This document shows positions 18,161-27,040 of a DNA stretch of 33,916 nucleotides, one piece after another. Source of the stretch: Chara braunii (lineage: Eukaryota; Streptophyta; Charophyceae; Charales; Characeae); contig BFEA01000026.1 in assembly GCA_003427395.1 (NCBI GenBank), positions 3,837,235-3,871,150 on the forward strand. The letters run 5' to 3'. The position numbers and the translations under genes were made by a program. A model generated the notes under the pieces. The model saw nothing but the letters and a program-made list of their open reading frames with translations. It ran no database searches and was not told the origin of the DNA. Positions within the stretch are counted from its first letter, which is position 1; every line of letters begins with the position of its first letter.

Positions 18161-18259
18161 GTCCTTCGGGACATCCGTTAAAATTGGAACGATACAGAGA
18201 AGATTTGCATGGCCCCTGCGCAAGGATGACACGCATAAATCGAGAAATGGTCCAAATTT
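18161..18259 (+). pseudogene. U6: U6 snRNA retropseudogene, full length
   Basis: Starts GTCCTTCGGGACATCCG, contains the GATACAGAGAAGATT box, GCATGGCCCCTGCGCAAGGA and ends CGAGAAATGGTCCAAATTT, so the whole of spliceosomal U6 is present. The catalytic AGC triad is TGC here (18206-18208), and CCGATAAAA is CCGTTAAAA. It is followed by poly(A) instead of the pol III T tract, is flanked by AACTTTT repeats and sits in a dispersed repeat, so it is a reverse-transcribed copy and not a working gene. Confidence 0.93.
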
Positions 18260-18270
18260 AAAACAAAAAN

Positions 18271-18314
<44 letters not shown>

Positions 18315-18317
18315 TTT
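18260..18317 (+). repeat. Poly(A) tail of the U6 copy and 3' target-site duplication
   Basis: About 50 A bases with one C and one N, then AACTTTT (18311-18317), which duplicates AACTTTT at 18153-18159 before U6. Confidence 0.85.
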
Positions 18318-18450
18318 CTGCAATTCCAGACTGCAGCCCCCAACGCGTTTCTAAAATTTCTGGCTAGATTCATTCCGAAATAGCCCCAGCGTTCGAAAAA
18401 AGAAAAAGGGGTGCAGGGCGGATTTTTTTTTTTTTTTTTTTAAAGACGAG

Positions 18451-18502
18451 CTCCATCTATTGGTGGGGAGCAGCACCTGCTGGAAACCGGGTCCAGCGTC
18501 CC
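18451..18502 (+). repeat. R52 repeat
   Basis: Complete copy close to the family consensus, preceded by a T tract of about 19. Confidence 0.9.
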
Positions 18503-18626
18503 TGAAATACACCATGGCATTGATTGGTTCATATGAATGAAGGAAAATGCGTATGATGGAAATGATGGCGATGAAAAAAATAGAATTGTACTATCTTTAA
18601 TTTTAGCCATTCTGGCCTCCTAATCC

Positions 18627-19440
18627 TAGAACAACTCCTAGCTCTCCCTTACCATGATATTCCAACTCAGGGACAAGACCAACCTAACCAACGACTACCA
18701 TAGCTGATCTCTTCTCACCACCTAGACTAACCCCACCCCATAGGTTGTCGAGGCAGCCCCCCCGGTTCGCCACTGGTTTGCTTTCCTCCCTCAGCTAACC
18801 CCAGATCTCTCTACAAGGCCTCCCACTCCTGCCCATGCAGGTTACAGGGCTACGCCCCAGCTCCGGCCAGCGTCGTTCTGGCATCGGCAATCCAGGAGCA
18901 TAGAACAGAGCAGCGCCGCAGTTATCAGTCCAGGTTTGACGATCTCTGAATTCCTATATCCCTAGTGAGGTAGAAGACAGGGTGCCGCCTAAAATTATGA
19001 ATCACTAGAAGGCTTGTTTTAAGTTTTTGAAAATTCTGAAAAAGCCTATATTGGATCTAAAATATGTGGATATATCAGCAACTCCGGCTTCGTAATCCGA
19101 GAGCAACTCCTAACCCTCCCTGTATCAGGACACTACTACTCAAAGACAGTATCAACCAAACAACATCAACCATAGCTGACCTCTTCTCGCCACCGAGACT
19201 ATCCCCGACCCCAGAGGATGTCAAGGCGGCCCCCCAAATTCACCACTGGATTGCCTTCCTCCCTCGACAAACCCCAGATCTCTCTACAAGGCCTCACGCT
19301 CCTACCGTAGCAGGTTACAGGGTAACGCCCCAGCTCCAGCCAGCGTCGTTCTGGCATCGGCAAGTTAAGAGCATAGAACAGAGCAACCATACTGATGTCA
19401 GTCCAGGTGTAACCATCCCTGAGATCGAAGATCCTAACGA
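18627..19440 (-). repeat. Tandem pair of the 0.5-kb repeat family, inverted
   Basis: Two units about 476 bp apart. Each contains, on the plus strand, CCCCAGATCTCTCTACAAGG, CAGGTTACAGGG, GCCCCAGCTCC(G/A)GCCAGCGT and CGTTCTGGCATCGGCAA, the complement of the blocks in the 12830-13840 array. The second unit keeps an open plus frame of 129 codons (19064-19453), but the first is broken by stops and no domain is seen. Confidence 0.75.
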
Positions 19441-19714
19441 AGAAGAAAGTTAGATGCTACTCTAACTCTCAGAACCCCGGAAAGCTGAATGTAACATGTA
19501 GTCACTTCGCAGAGAAAACATTTCCCCTATGCCACCACCCCTGTCCCACGCTGCCCCCGCCGAGGAAATTCACCTCGGCCCCAACCTGGAACAGATCCCC
19601 TCCCTCCCCCCTCTGCCAAGACAGCCAATTCCCACCTAGAGGTTGCCTTCGCCCTCCCCTTTGTCCCTATCTGCCCCCTGTGCAAGGCCGAACATAACAA
19701 ACCCTCTTTGCTTT

Positions 19715-19975
19715 TTTTTCTTTTTTCCCAGGTTATTTGCTTCCATGGAGCTCCGTCTTGGGGCTTCCCCCCCCCTTTGGTGCATTTCCACCTCGTTGAC
19801 TGGACTCCCTCTACTGCGGTTGGGGTTTTTGTCTCGGGGTGCATGCTCCCCGTCTGGCAAAAGTAACACCCCGGTGAACGGGGACTCCCCCAAACGGGAA
19901 CAAAATAAAAACAGAAAAAGGGAAGAAAAAAAGGAGACCCGAAATGGAAAATGAACTTTTTTGCTATTCCAGGAG
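19715..19975 (+). repeat. RC repeat, uninterrupted copy
   Basis: Sister of the 17880-18160 copy. It reads GAACTTTTTTGCTATTCCAG without an insertion, which gives the empty-site sequence for the U6 insertion. Its upstream flank (GCCGAACATAACA, CCCTCTTTG) also matches 17642-17665. Confidence 0.85.
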
Positions 19976-20820
19976 CATGGTCCCACTAGCAAGGGGATAG
20001 GATAGAGTAGAGCTTGTGTGGCAGTTGAGTGACCCAAATCCTGCCCTGCAGTGCTCGTGATCCCACGGTCGGTATTTTACATGTATCACCCGAAAAGGTA
20101 AGGAGATCTTTGTTCCCCTCCTCTCCGTAACACTGGGCATGCCCTTGCAAAGGAAGCTTCCCGCCAAAATCTTTTCAATCCGTTGGGGGTATCGCCAATC
20201 CCAAGAGAGGGTGGGATCGACCATAGGCCCACTGGATAGAAGATTTTCAGTATTTTGCTTGCTGGCCTTATCTATTATTCGGACTTTTGCCCATCGTCAT
20301 ACATGATATTAATGGGCAGAAGTCTTCCGATTTTGACCGATGAAAATTTCTCCTTACTCTTACGAGTCTGGTCACTCAAAAGGACATCGGCGTCTATCAA
20401 CCCAACTCGCACAGAAGGTCCCTGATGAATCTGATCACCACAGTAGGTGTGGCTTCTCTTTAGTAGTGATGTTAGAACTGGATATGAAAGCAAACCGAGA
20501 CAGCATACAACTCACTGGCGAGTCGGTAACATCAATAGCTGAATGCAAATATCCGTTCTCTCCACAATTCTTACTGAAACGGTGTCTCCCTCTCGCTAGT
20601 ACCCGGGTCATTCATGAGTAAGTCATCGTTCAGAGCAAGGCGATCGCTTGGTATGAACCACAGCTTCACTGTAACAGAGAGGGTGACTAACGTATAGTCT
20701 GAGCCACTGATAATGTCGACATTACTAACACATACATCTCTCGTACGTGACTCCCGAAATCCCACCACACGTCCGACAAGATATTATGGTAACACTCTTG
20801 ACATGAACTGTAGTTTGAAG
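19976..20820. other. No gene recognised
   Basis: No repeat found elsewhere in the window and no convincing ORF (the longest are 93 codons or fewer, without domain features). Confidence 0.5.
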
Positions 20821-20885
20821 CATTGAACTACCAAGTAAGACTCTTTTTTTTTTTTTTTTTTAATGAATTGTATTTTTTTGGGGGG

Positions 20886-20907
20886 AAAAAAAAAAAAAAA
20901 AAAAAAA

Positions 20908-20938
<31 letters not shown>
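20886..20938. repeat. A-tract/T-tract perfect palindrome
   Basis: About 26 A followed directly by about 27 T. Such a run could extrude as a hairpin. It may also mark two poly(A) tails joined head to head. Confidence 0.8.
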
Positions 20939-20942
<4 letters not shown>

Positions 20943-20952
20943 ACCCCCTGCA

Positions 20953-20990
20953 GTGCTAGTGCTGCTGATAAAAGCAGGCATCACTAGCAC
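20953..20990. repeat. Stem-loop beside an R52 copy
   Basis: GTGCTAGTG pairs perfectly with CACTAGCAC, and inside it CTGCT pairs with AGCAG around a GATAAA loop, with a 4-base bulge on the 3' side. No T tract follows. Confidence 0.75.
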
Positions 20991-21001
20991 CCGGGGAGAG
21001 G

Positions 21002-21053
21002 CTCCATCTATTGGTGGGGAGCATCACCTGCTGGAAAACGGGTCCAGCATCCC
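21002..21053 (+). repeat. R52 repeat
   Basis: Complete copy, with GCATCACCTGCTGGAAAACG in the middle. Confidence 0.9.
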
Positions 21054-21499
21054 TCACACAGAACGAATCTGAAAGAATCATGAAAATGTCAGGAATTACA
21101 ACTGAGTAAGAAACCTGCCAGCATTGATTACTCTGTCCTCCAGAGGATTGACTGTGCAGGTTGTAAGACTCTATTTAAGTGTGACTTGGGCAGTGCCTCT
21201 CTCTCTAACTAGTATACTGCATACCCATCATTCCCATGCTACAACTGATTGCAACACTCTTCGCACGCAACTCGCTCGTCACAGTGTTCAAGAAACGAGC
21301 TATGACATGACCGCTAAGTTTGCAGCGAGAATGCCACTTGAGTTACAATTCGGCGGAAGAGGTCGTGCAAAGTGAGTTACTAAGCCTTCGAGTAGACCTC
21401 ACACATAGGGTTCTCACTAAAGCCTCTTGGAAGTCTCTTGCATGCCTGGCCTCTATGAGTTTGTATTTAGTTGATAACGTAAGACCACATGAAGACAGT
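21054..21499. other. No gene recognised
   Basis: No supported gene or repeat. Confidence 0.5.
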
Positions 21500-21705
21500 T
21501 GACGCTGGCCGGAGCCGGGGCGGGTTGCTTTGTCCTGTGGCCTAGCAGGTGGGGGTTATTCTGGGGTGGGTCGTGCCACTTTGTAAACTAGCAGTTGGGG
21601 GCATGAGGCCTGGTAGAGACTGTGCATCGGGATATAGGGGTGAGGCAGGTACTAAGGGTTGGGCTGCTGAAAGGCCCTAAGGCAGGTGTTTTTTTTCCGA
21701 ATGCT

Positions 21706-21929
21706 TTTTTTTTTTTTTTTTTTTTTTTTTAGGTGACCCGATGGACCACGGATCAGATATTAAACTGATCAGAACAGATACTACACTTGATCTTAGCCAA
21801 AAGGCATCCGAGCTTTGGGGGACACAGCATTTCAGTGTTCTTGTAAAACAAAAAAAGGTGGAAGCCGGGTAATACCCCCGGTATATTAAGGATATCTTCA
21901 AAAAAGGTTTGTTTACAGGTGGTTCTGAG
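21706..21929 (-). mobile_element. Retrotransposed chimera: 118-bp unknown 5' part, U2, poly(A)
   Basis: On the minus strand the insert runs from 21929 through an unidentified stretch to U2 sequence (21812-21731) and a poly(A) tail (T run 21705-21730). It is bounded by GAATGCT at 21699-21705 and at 21930-21936, a 7-bp target-site duplication. The uninterrupted host repeat is seen near 13440-13460 (TGCTTTAGGATTCTGG). Poly(A) plus short duplication points to LINE-type retrotransposition. Confidence 0.75.
21731..21812 (-). pseudogene. U2: U2 snRNA fragment, 5' domain
   Basis: Minus strand has CTCGG, a 3-base insertion (ATG), CCTTTTGGCTAAGATCAAG, TGTAGTATCTGTTCTGATCA and GTTTAATATCTGATCCGTGG, then GTCCATCGGG. 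This is the 5' half of spliceosomal U2 including the GTAGTA branch-site-pairing motif. It lacks the Sm site and the 3' stem-loops III and IV, and the first bases of U2 are replaced by the unrelated upstream sequence. It cannot be a working gene. Confidence 0.9.
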
Positions 21930-22562
21930 AATGCTTTAGGATTCTGGGGACTTCCAGCAACTTGCTTTAGGCTGTTTGATACTGGTACATTCATGGCTCT
22001 GCGGTTGTTCGATGCCAGAACGACGCTGGCCTGTGCCGAACCAGCTTCTGAGCCTGCGCCATCTTCCGGACCCCTTCTCTCTCTTTTTCTTTTCAAATTC
22101 TGCTCAGGCCCAACAAGGCCCCTATCTGTTTTTGATTAAAGATGCCTTGCTGAGACCCGTGTTGATTCTTGAAATTCTGTTTTCATAATTTGGGAAATGC
22201 ATGGGAATTGCGCGCACTTTAGTAAGCGCGCTAGGAGTTTGGCCCGGCAGTTAGAAATTCCGAAATAAACGGAACCCGACGTGTCCTTTTTGTGCATGAA
22301 TGTTCCCGACCACATCGTGGAAAACTCTGGGAATTTGGTGGGAATACGAATGGATGTAGGGCTGCCTTTTTCCGTGCCTACTTGACGCGCGGATATGGTG
22401 ATTTCAATTTTTGAATTAGCATAGGACTTAGGAATCTGTAACTGTTTTGGTGCCCCTTTTTGCACTTGTGATCGGCGCCATGCAAGCGAGCTTCCCCCTT
22501 TCTGCTCCCCTCGCCATCTTTGACCCTCCCTTCGCGCCTGCGCTCACTCTCGTGCCGTAACC

Positions 22563-22565
<3 letters not shown>

Positions 22566-22623
<58 letters not shown>

Positions 22624-23105
22624 NNNNNNNNNNNNNNNNNNNNNNNNNNNNNNNNNNNNNNNNNNNNNNNNNNNNNNNNNNNNNNNNNNNNNNNNNNNNN
22701 NNNNNNNNNNNNNNNNNNNNNNNNNNNNNNNNNNNNNNNNNNNNNNNNNNNNNNNNNNNNNNNNNNNNNNNNNNNNNNNNNNNNNNNNNNNNNNNNNNNN
22801 NNNNNNNNNNNNNNNNNNNNNNNNNNNNNNNNNNNNNNNNNNNNNNNNNNNNNNNNNNNNNNNNNNNNNNNNNNNNNNNNNNNNNNNNNNNNNNNNNNNN
22901 NNNNNNNNNNNNNNNNNNNNNNNNNNNNNNNNNNNNNNNNNNNNNNNNNNNNNNNNNNNNNNNNNNNNNNNNNNNNNNNNNNNNNNNNNNNNNNNNNNNN
23001 NNNNNNNNNNNNNNNNNNNNNNNNNNNNNNNNNNNNNNNNNNNNNNNNNNNNNNNNNNNNNNNNNNNNNNNNNNNNNNNNNNNNNNNNNNNNNNNNNNNN
23101 NNNNN
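22566..23105. repeat. CT microsatellite with assembly gap (22624-23105)
   Basis: CT run followed by 482 N, inside the U3 part of the E2 LTR. Unlike in E1, it lies upstream of the TATA box. Confidence 0.9.
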
Positions 23106-23392
23106 TTTCTTGATCATCTGAATCTTGGGTCCGTTTTGCGTTATCCTGCACACCCTTCTTCCTCCCACTCTGAGTCCTACGCCCAAGAGTCGGGTCGATC
23201 CTCTCCTCACTCCGTCCAGCCAAGGAGAGGTGCCGTGTAAGGAGAAACTCCTATTACACAACGACTCTGATTGGTTGTGACCGGACTCAGCAGGATCGAC
23301 ACGGCTTTCGCCGAGCGATTATCCCCAAGTCCTCTCTCACCCTTCCCTGACTCAACCTTCATCCTCCCTCGTACCTACCTTCCTTCCCGCAA

Positions 23393-23400
23393 CTATAAAT
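23393..23400 (+). promoter_or_regulatory. Probable TATA box of the E2 LTR
   Basis: CTATAAAT followed by TCCGCAAGCGCG; E1 has CTATATATTTTGCAAGCGCG at the same place. This positional match supports the call. Confidence 0.6.
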
Positions 23401-24166
23401 TCCGCAAGCGCGCCCGCAAATATCTCTCTCAACTCGTCTGCTAGCTTCCAGGAAGCAGTGGCTAGATGGTATGTGAGGAGTGTGAGTCGAAAAGTCCCGA
23501 CGAGGTGACTGTAGCCTGACCGTAGTGGCCGGCGGTGCCCCTGATCGCCACGACGGACTGTGGGATCCGGGCAAGCCGTGTCAAGACTAAGTCGGCGGGG
23601 TGATAATCGCAGTGGTGGAAAGTGGCACGTGACGGCCAGGACCATCAGTGCATGCATGGGAATAGTGATCGGAGTTGAATGGATGAATGGCCCGGGGCCA
23701 TAGTGGAACTTCATGGCAGATGCGCCTCCTTGTCTCGAATCTATTCCTTGGAGTGAGTTCAATTTGGTGGCAGTTAAGCTGAAAACTCTTTTTCATCGTC
23801 GAATCTTGGTGTAATTTTCATTTATCTAGTCTGCTCCGCGTCTTTTCCTCCCTACCTTCTCTCTCTTTGTGACATGAACGATTATGGATGTTTGTTGATC
23901 TATTGCACACAAGGGATGAGATGATTGTTCTGACTAACGCCTAATCAGTCGTGGGGTAGGGGTGCAGAGCACACGGAGAACTGAGTGTTGTGTGGCTGCC
24001 ATTTTCGCACCTTCCTCGATGAACGTTTGTGAGAAGTGAACGAGAATGCTTGGATGATGTCATGATGAGACGATTACCTACTGGACGTGTCTCCGACCAA
24101 GTCGTAGGATCGTTGTGATTAATATGTAGGATGCATGTTGGATAAGATTTCACTATTGCCATGTAG

Positions 24167-24511
24167 ACCGATTGTTCCGAGCCAAATGGGCGCCGGTCTC
24201 CCGCATCCCCGCCACGCCCCTTTCCGTATAACGAGAAGAGGACACGTGTATGCGAGTGGGACGTACGAGAAGTTGTCGCCAAAATCGGCGGAGGATACTA
24301 CTTCCCTCCTGAAACTCGATGCTCTAGATTTGTCGGTGCTGGTTTTGTTATTGTAGACACACACTTTCCGCCTTATTCGTTGCTATTGCTGTTTAATAAG
24401 TTGATCGTCATCACGTGGTCGACAGTAGCTCCCCATTGGCCTAACACTCTGTGCAGCGATTGTCGTCGCTTCGAGCGTTACCAATCGAAGGGTTTTCACT
24501 ACCGAGTATGA
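24167..24511 (+). CDS. LTR-embedded ORF conserved in E1, E2 and E3 (copy 2)
   Basis: An open frame of 114 codons between a TAG and a TGA, without an ATG near its start, so either the start is upstream of the stop or the copy is broken. It aligns with the E1 and E3 copies: F-P-Y, R-V-C-E-W-D, G-F-V-I-V, F-P-P-Y-S-L-L-L, W-S-T-V-A-P-H-W-P, then C-S-D-C-R-R and Y-Q-S-K-G-F. As in the others, it lies between TATA box and PBS. The most diverged of the three copies. Function unknown. Confidence 0.55.
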   Translation, partial: TDCSEPNGRRSPASPPRPFPYNEKRTRVCEWDVREVVAKIGGGYYFPPETRCSRFVGAGFVIVDTHFPPYSLLLLFNKLIVITWSTVAPHWPNTLCSDCRRFERYQSKGFHYRV

Positions 24512-24916
24512 GAGGAAGATGAGTATAAGGAAAGAGTCACTCGGTTACGGCCTTCCACGTCAGGTCAGAGTTGTGTAATGAGCGACATCGGGACTTGACC
24601 CAGAAACGGGATACCAAGTACATGCCCGCCCCATTTCAAGCGAAACAAAAAGCGGCGGCTCGATGGGAAGTTCAGCGATACTTTTTGGATTGAACTTCCC
24701 CGCGTCGTACGTCCCACGCGTGCCTTTTTCTCCCTCAAAACCCGCGCAGTGACCCTCCCCCCTCTTACTACGTCGGACCGGCACAGGGGATTTCGGTTTT
24801 GTCTGTATCCCCACACTCAACTTTCCAAAAATCCTTGGCACACCCCATCTCGCTGTCTTTCTGGCACCTTCCGCAATTTAAACACAACAAACGGAAGTCA
24901 ATGCAGGGCGTGAGGT

Positions 24917-24933
24917 TGGTATCGAAGCCGGCA
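24917..24933 (+). promoter_or_regulatory. Primer-binding site of E2
   Basis: TGGTATCGAAGCCGGCA, preceded by GTGAGGT as in E1 (TGGTATCGGAGCCGACA). Same tRNA-Met type. Confidence 0.7.
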
Positions 24934-25053
24934 CATGTCGGTTCTGATGATAGTCGATAGTCAGACGAGCTAGCGAGAGGAGGATCAGCTAAACGATTTA
25001 ACCATCTTAGTCCTCCCGTCACTCGACAGAGGTCCGCCGAAGCTCGACCAGAA

Positions 25054-26470
25054 ATGACCATGGCCGATGCTAATGGAACACCTCCCCGGGTGATGGTAAG
25101 CATCCCCACTACCTTCCCGTTCTATCCCAACTACACTCATCCAAAGGCATGGCTCGAAGCCATGCAAGCTCAGGGATATGGCGCCGAGGATCTTCCCCGC
25201 GTCATTACCCTGTTACTATGAAACACTACTCATGAGTGTTTTAGAAGGCATAGATGGGTAGATTGGGATACATTCAAGAGGGCGTTCCTAGCAAGGTTCG
25301 ACGTAGTCAGTGAATATGCTGCGTGGTTCGTACTAAAAACCCGTCCGCAGGAACCCGGAGAGCTGTTACCCGACTTTGTGGACCGATTTCAAACCGCATT
25401 AGATAAACCAGGACGGGAAGAAAACGTTGTTGGAGATCTGTTTATCGATCATCTCCGCAATCCAGTGTTGAAAGCAAAGCTGTAGAAAAAGGTTCCTCCC
25501 AAGACGAACCAGCTACCTGTCATCATAGCTAAAGCCCTTGAACCAGTTCTGCTGGATATGCGCAAGTATATCAGTCAGGGGGAGGAAGACATCTCGGACA
25601 CAATCCAAGATATGGTTGTTAAGCGGCGGTCGTAGCTCAGAGGGGTGGGACAATTTTACCCTCGTCCTGATCACGACTATCAGGACGGACCCGCCCCGGA
25701 TCCCTCTCCCTATCATTCTCTGCCACTCTCGAAACCTCCTCTTCCTTTCAAGATGACACCCGTGAATACCGTAATGCCCTAAGATGTTGCATCAGTGCCT
25801 ATTACTAACATGCATTTGGCCCAGATGATTCATACCGCTACAACTAAACAGTCTGAGTGGATGAGTAATCTAATTCACATGCAGGTTTTCCATATGGATC
25901 GGTTGGAACAAATCATGACGAAGCTAATAAAAGCTAATTCCAGCCCTTCCCGCCCCGTTTCTGCTTCGTACCCTCTGCTGACCGCCCATCCTGTATCTGG
26001 ACCAGCTCCTCCCGCTCCCCCTCATGCGGTCAATCCAGCGGGGAGGATTGAATGTTACAACTGTAAGCAGTCTGGACTCTTTGTGCGTGAATGCCCCTAG
26101 CCAAAACGTAATCAACCGCCGCCAGCAGCCGCGCCTGTGACCTTGAATCAAGGTCGGGTGGCCGCAGTGTTACAAGCCGCAAGAGAAGCCTCCTCCTTCT
26201 CTACCGAACAACCGCCTTCGACCGATCCCATCGCGTCTACTTCGGGATCATCTTCCGAAGTTGCCAATGTCATTGATCCTGTCGAGTATCTTCATTTGGC
26301 AGGACTGATTGAAGCAATCCAACCTAACAACGATGAGTTCGAATGGGTCGAGCGGGGATCAGAACCTGGACCACAGTTTCAAACGGGAGAAATCGATGTC
26401 CTGCAGACGCTCAAGCAGTTGGACATTCGAGTTCCTGACCCAGTAGGACATTTGCTGACCATATTAGAAG
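25054..26470 (+). pseudogene. gag: Gag of E2, with degenerate zinc knuckle
   Basis: From an ATG near 25054 the capsid-like blocks W-D-T-F-K-R-A-F-L-A-R-F and D-L-F-I-D-H-L can be read, aligned with E1. A zinc knuckle follows near 26052: C-Y-N-C-K-Q-S-G-L-F-V-R-E-C, where Leu stands in place of the zinc-binding His of C-x2-C-x4-H-x4-C. Five in-frame stops (near 25219, 25483, 25633, 25780 and 26098) are TGA, TAG or TAA; each is one C-to-T step from CGA, CAG or CAA. The tail shares G-E-I-D-V-L and G-H-L-L-T-I with E1. Confidence 0.88.
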
Positions 26471-26690
26471 CCGTAATGATAAGTTTTTGCAACAATGCCA
26501 GAAGAATCAAAAACGCTTCACGTATCAGCGCGTTCAGTGTATGCTAAAGAAGAAGAAAGATGACGAGGTTGAGGCAAACCCTCCCCCAGTGACTGAACCT
26601 GACGACGAGGCTGACGTACCTGAAACGGCGCGAATCGTTGTCATCTCTTACGCGAAAAAATATCATTTTATACATATGGAAAAGTGTCGA
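26471..26690 (+). pseudogene. Gag-Pol linker of E2 in a shifted frame
   Basis: A frame with coding character (F-L-Q-Q-C-Q-K-N-Q-K-R-F, a Lys-rich patch, then an acidic Pro/Glu/Asp-rich stretch) lies in a different frame from Gag and protease. Its first part aligns with H-C-K-A-N-R-K-R-F of E1. Two opposite small indels explain it. Confidence 0.6.
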
Positions 26691-27040
26691 GGGTGATTGC
26701 GAAGTCTGGGGTAAACCGTTTAATGCTCTTATTGATACTTGATCATCGGCTGTAGCCATATCCCTAGACACGGTCAGAAAAACGGGCCGACTGAACTCGA
26801 TCCTCTTGCTACCTAGGAAGGACAACTACTTCTCGGCCGATGAAGAAGCCATGAACATAGTAGGGATCATTGAGAATGTAGTTGTCAAAGTGGGTCAAGT
26901 GCATGTTCTGGTTAACGCTTTAGTCATCGATGTGCACTCTTATTCAGTATTGTTGGGATTGTTGTGGGCAATGGTTGTAGGTGCACGAATACACTTCGAT
27001 TCTAAACAGCTTGTCCTCCCCCACACTAGAGGAAAGCCTC
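26691..27040 (+). pseudogene. pol: Retropepsin-like protease of E2
   Basis: E-V-W-G-K-P-F-N-A-L-I-D-T, then TGA (26740) in place of the active-site Gly, then S-S-A-V. Further on E-E-A-M-N-I-V-G and V-L-L-G-L-L-W align with E1 (V-L-L-G-L-P-T). The stop removes the D-T-G motif. Downstream of it the frame is open to the end of the RT. Confidence 0.8.

Larger units (their letters stand above)
21500..22031 (+). repeat. 0.5-kb repeat family, third locus, interrupted
   Basis: Contains GACGCTGGCCGGAG at 21505, GGCCTGGTAGAGA, then, after the U2 insertion, GCTTTAGGATTCTGGGGAC and GATGCCAGAACGACGCTGGCC, ending exactly where the E2 LTR begins at 22032. Period about 515 bp. Confidence 0.75.
22032..24916 (+). 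repeat. 5' LTR of E2 (contains assembly gap)
   Basis: Starts TGTGCCGAACCAGCTTCTG, aligned with the E1 and E3 LTR starts, and ends in GGGCGTGAGG just before the PBS. Shared blocks include GCGCGC-CTTTAGTAAGCGCG (near 22209), TAGGACTTAGGAATC (near 22425), a GACTGTGGGAT...GGCGGGGTGATAA segment (near 23555, as in E1) and AAATCCTTGGCACACCCC (near 24829). It is more distant from E1 and E3 than they are from each other. Confidence 0.75.

Noticed and set aside
18161-18259. Functional U6 gene
   Set aside because: No plant-type upstream element or TATA at the proper distance was found; the AGC triad is altered, there is poly(A) instead of a T run, and target duplications flank it.
19064-19453. 129-codon plus frame as a gene
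   Set aside because: It lies wholly in the 0.5-kb repeat family, and the sister units have stops in this frame.
26471-26690. Programmed frameshift between Gag and Pol
   Set aside because: In E2 the linker is in a shifted frame, and in E1 a similar region is shifted too, but the shift begins at different points (after and before the zinc knuckle) and the return is in opposite directions. Gag and protease are in the same frame in both. Independent small indels explain this.
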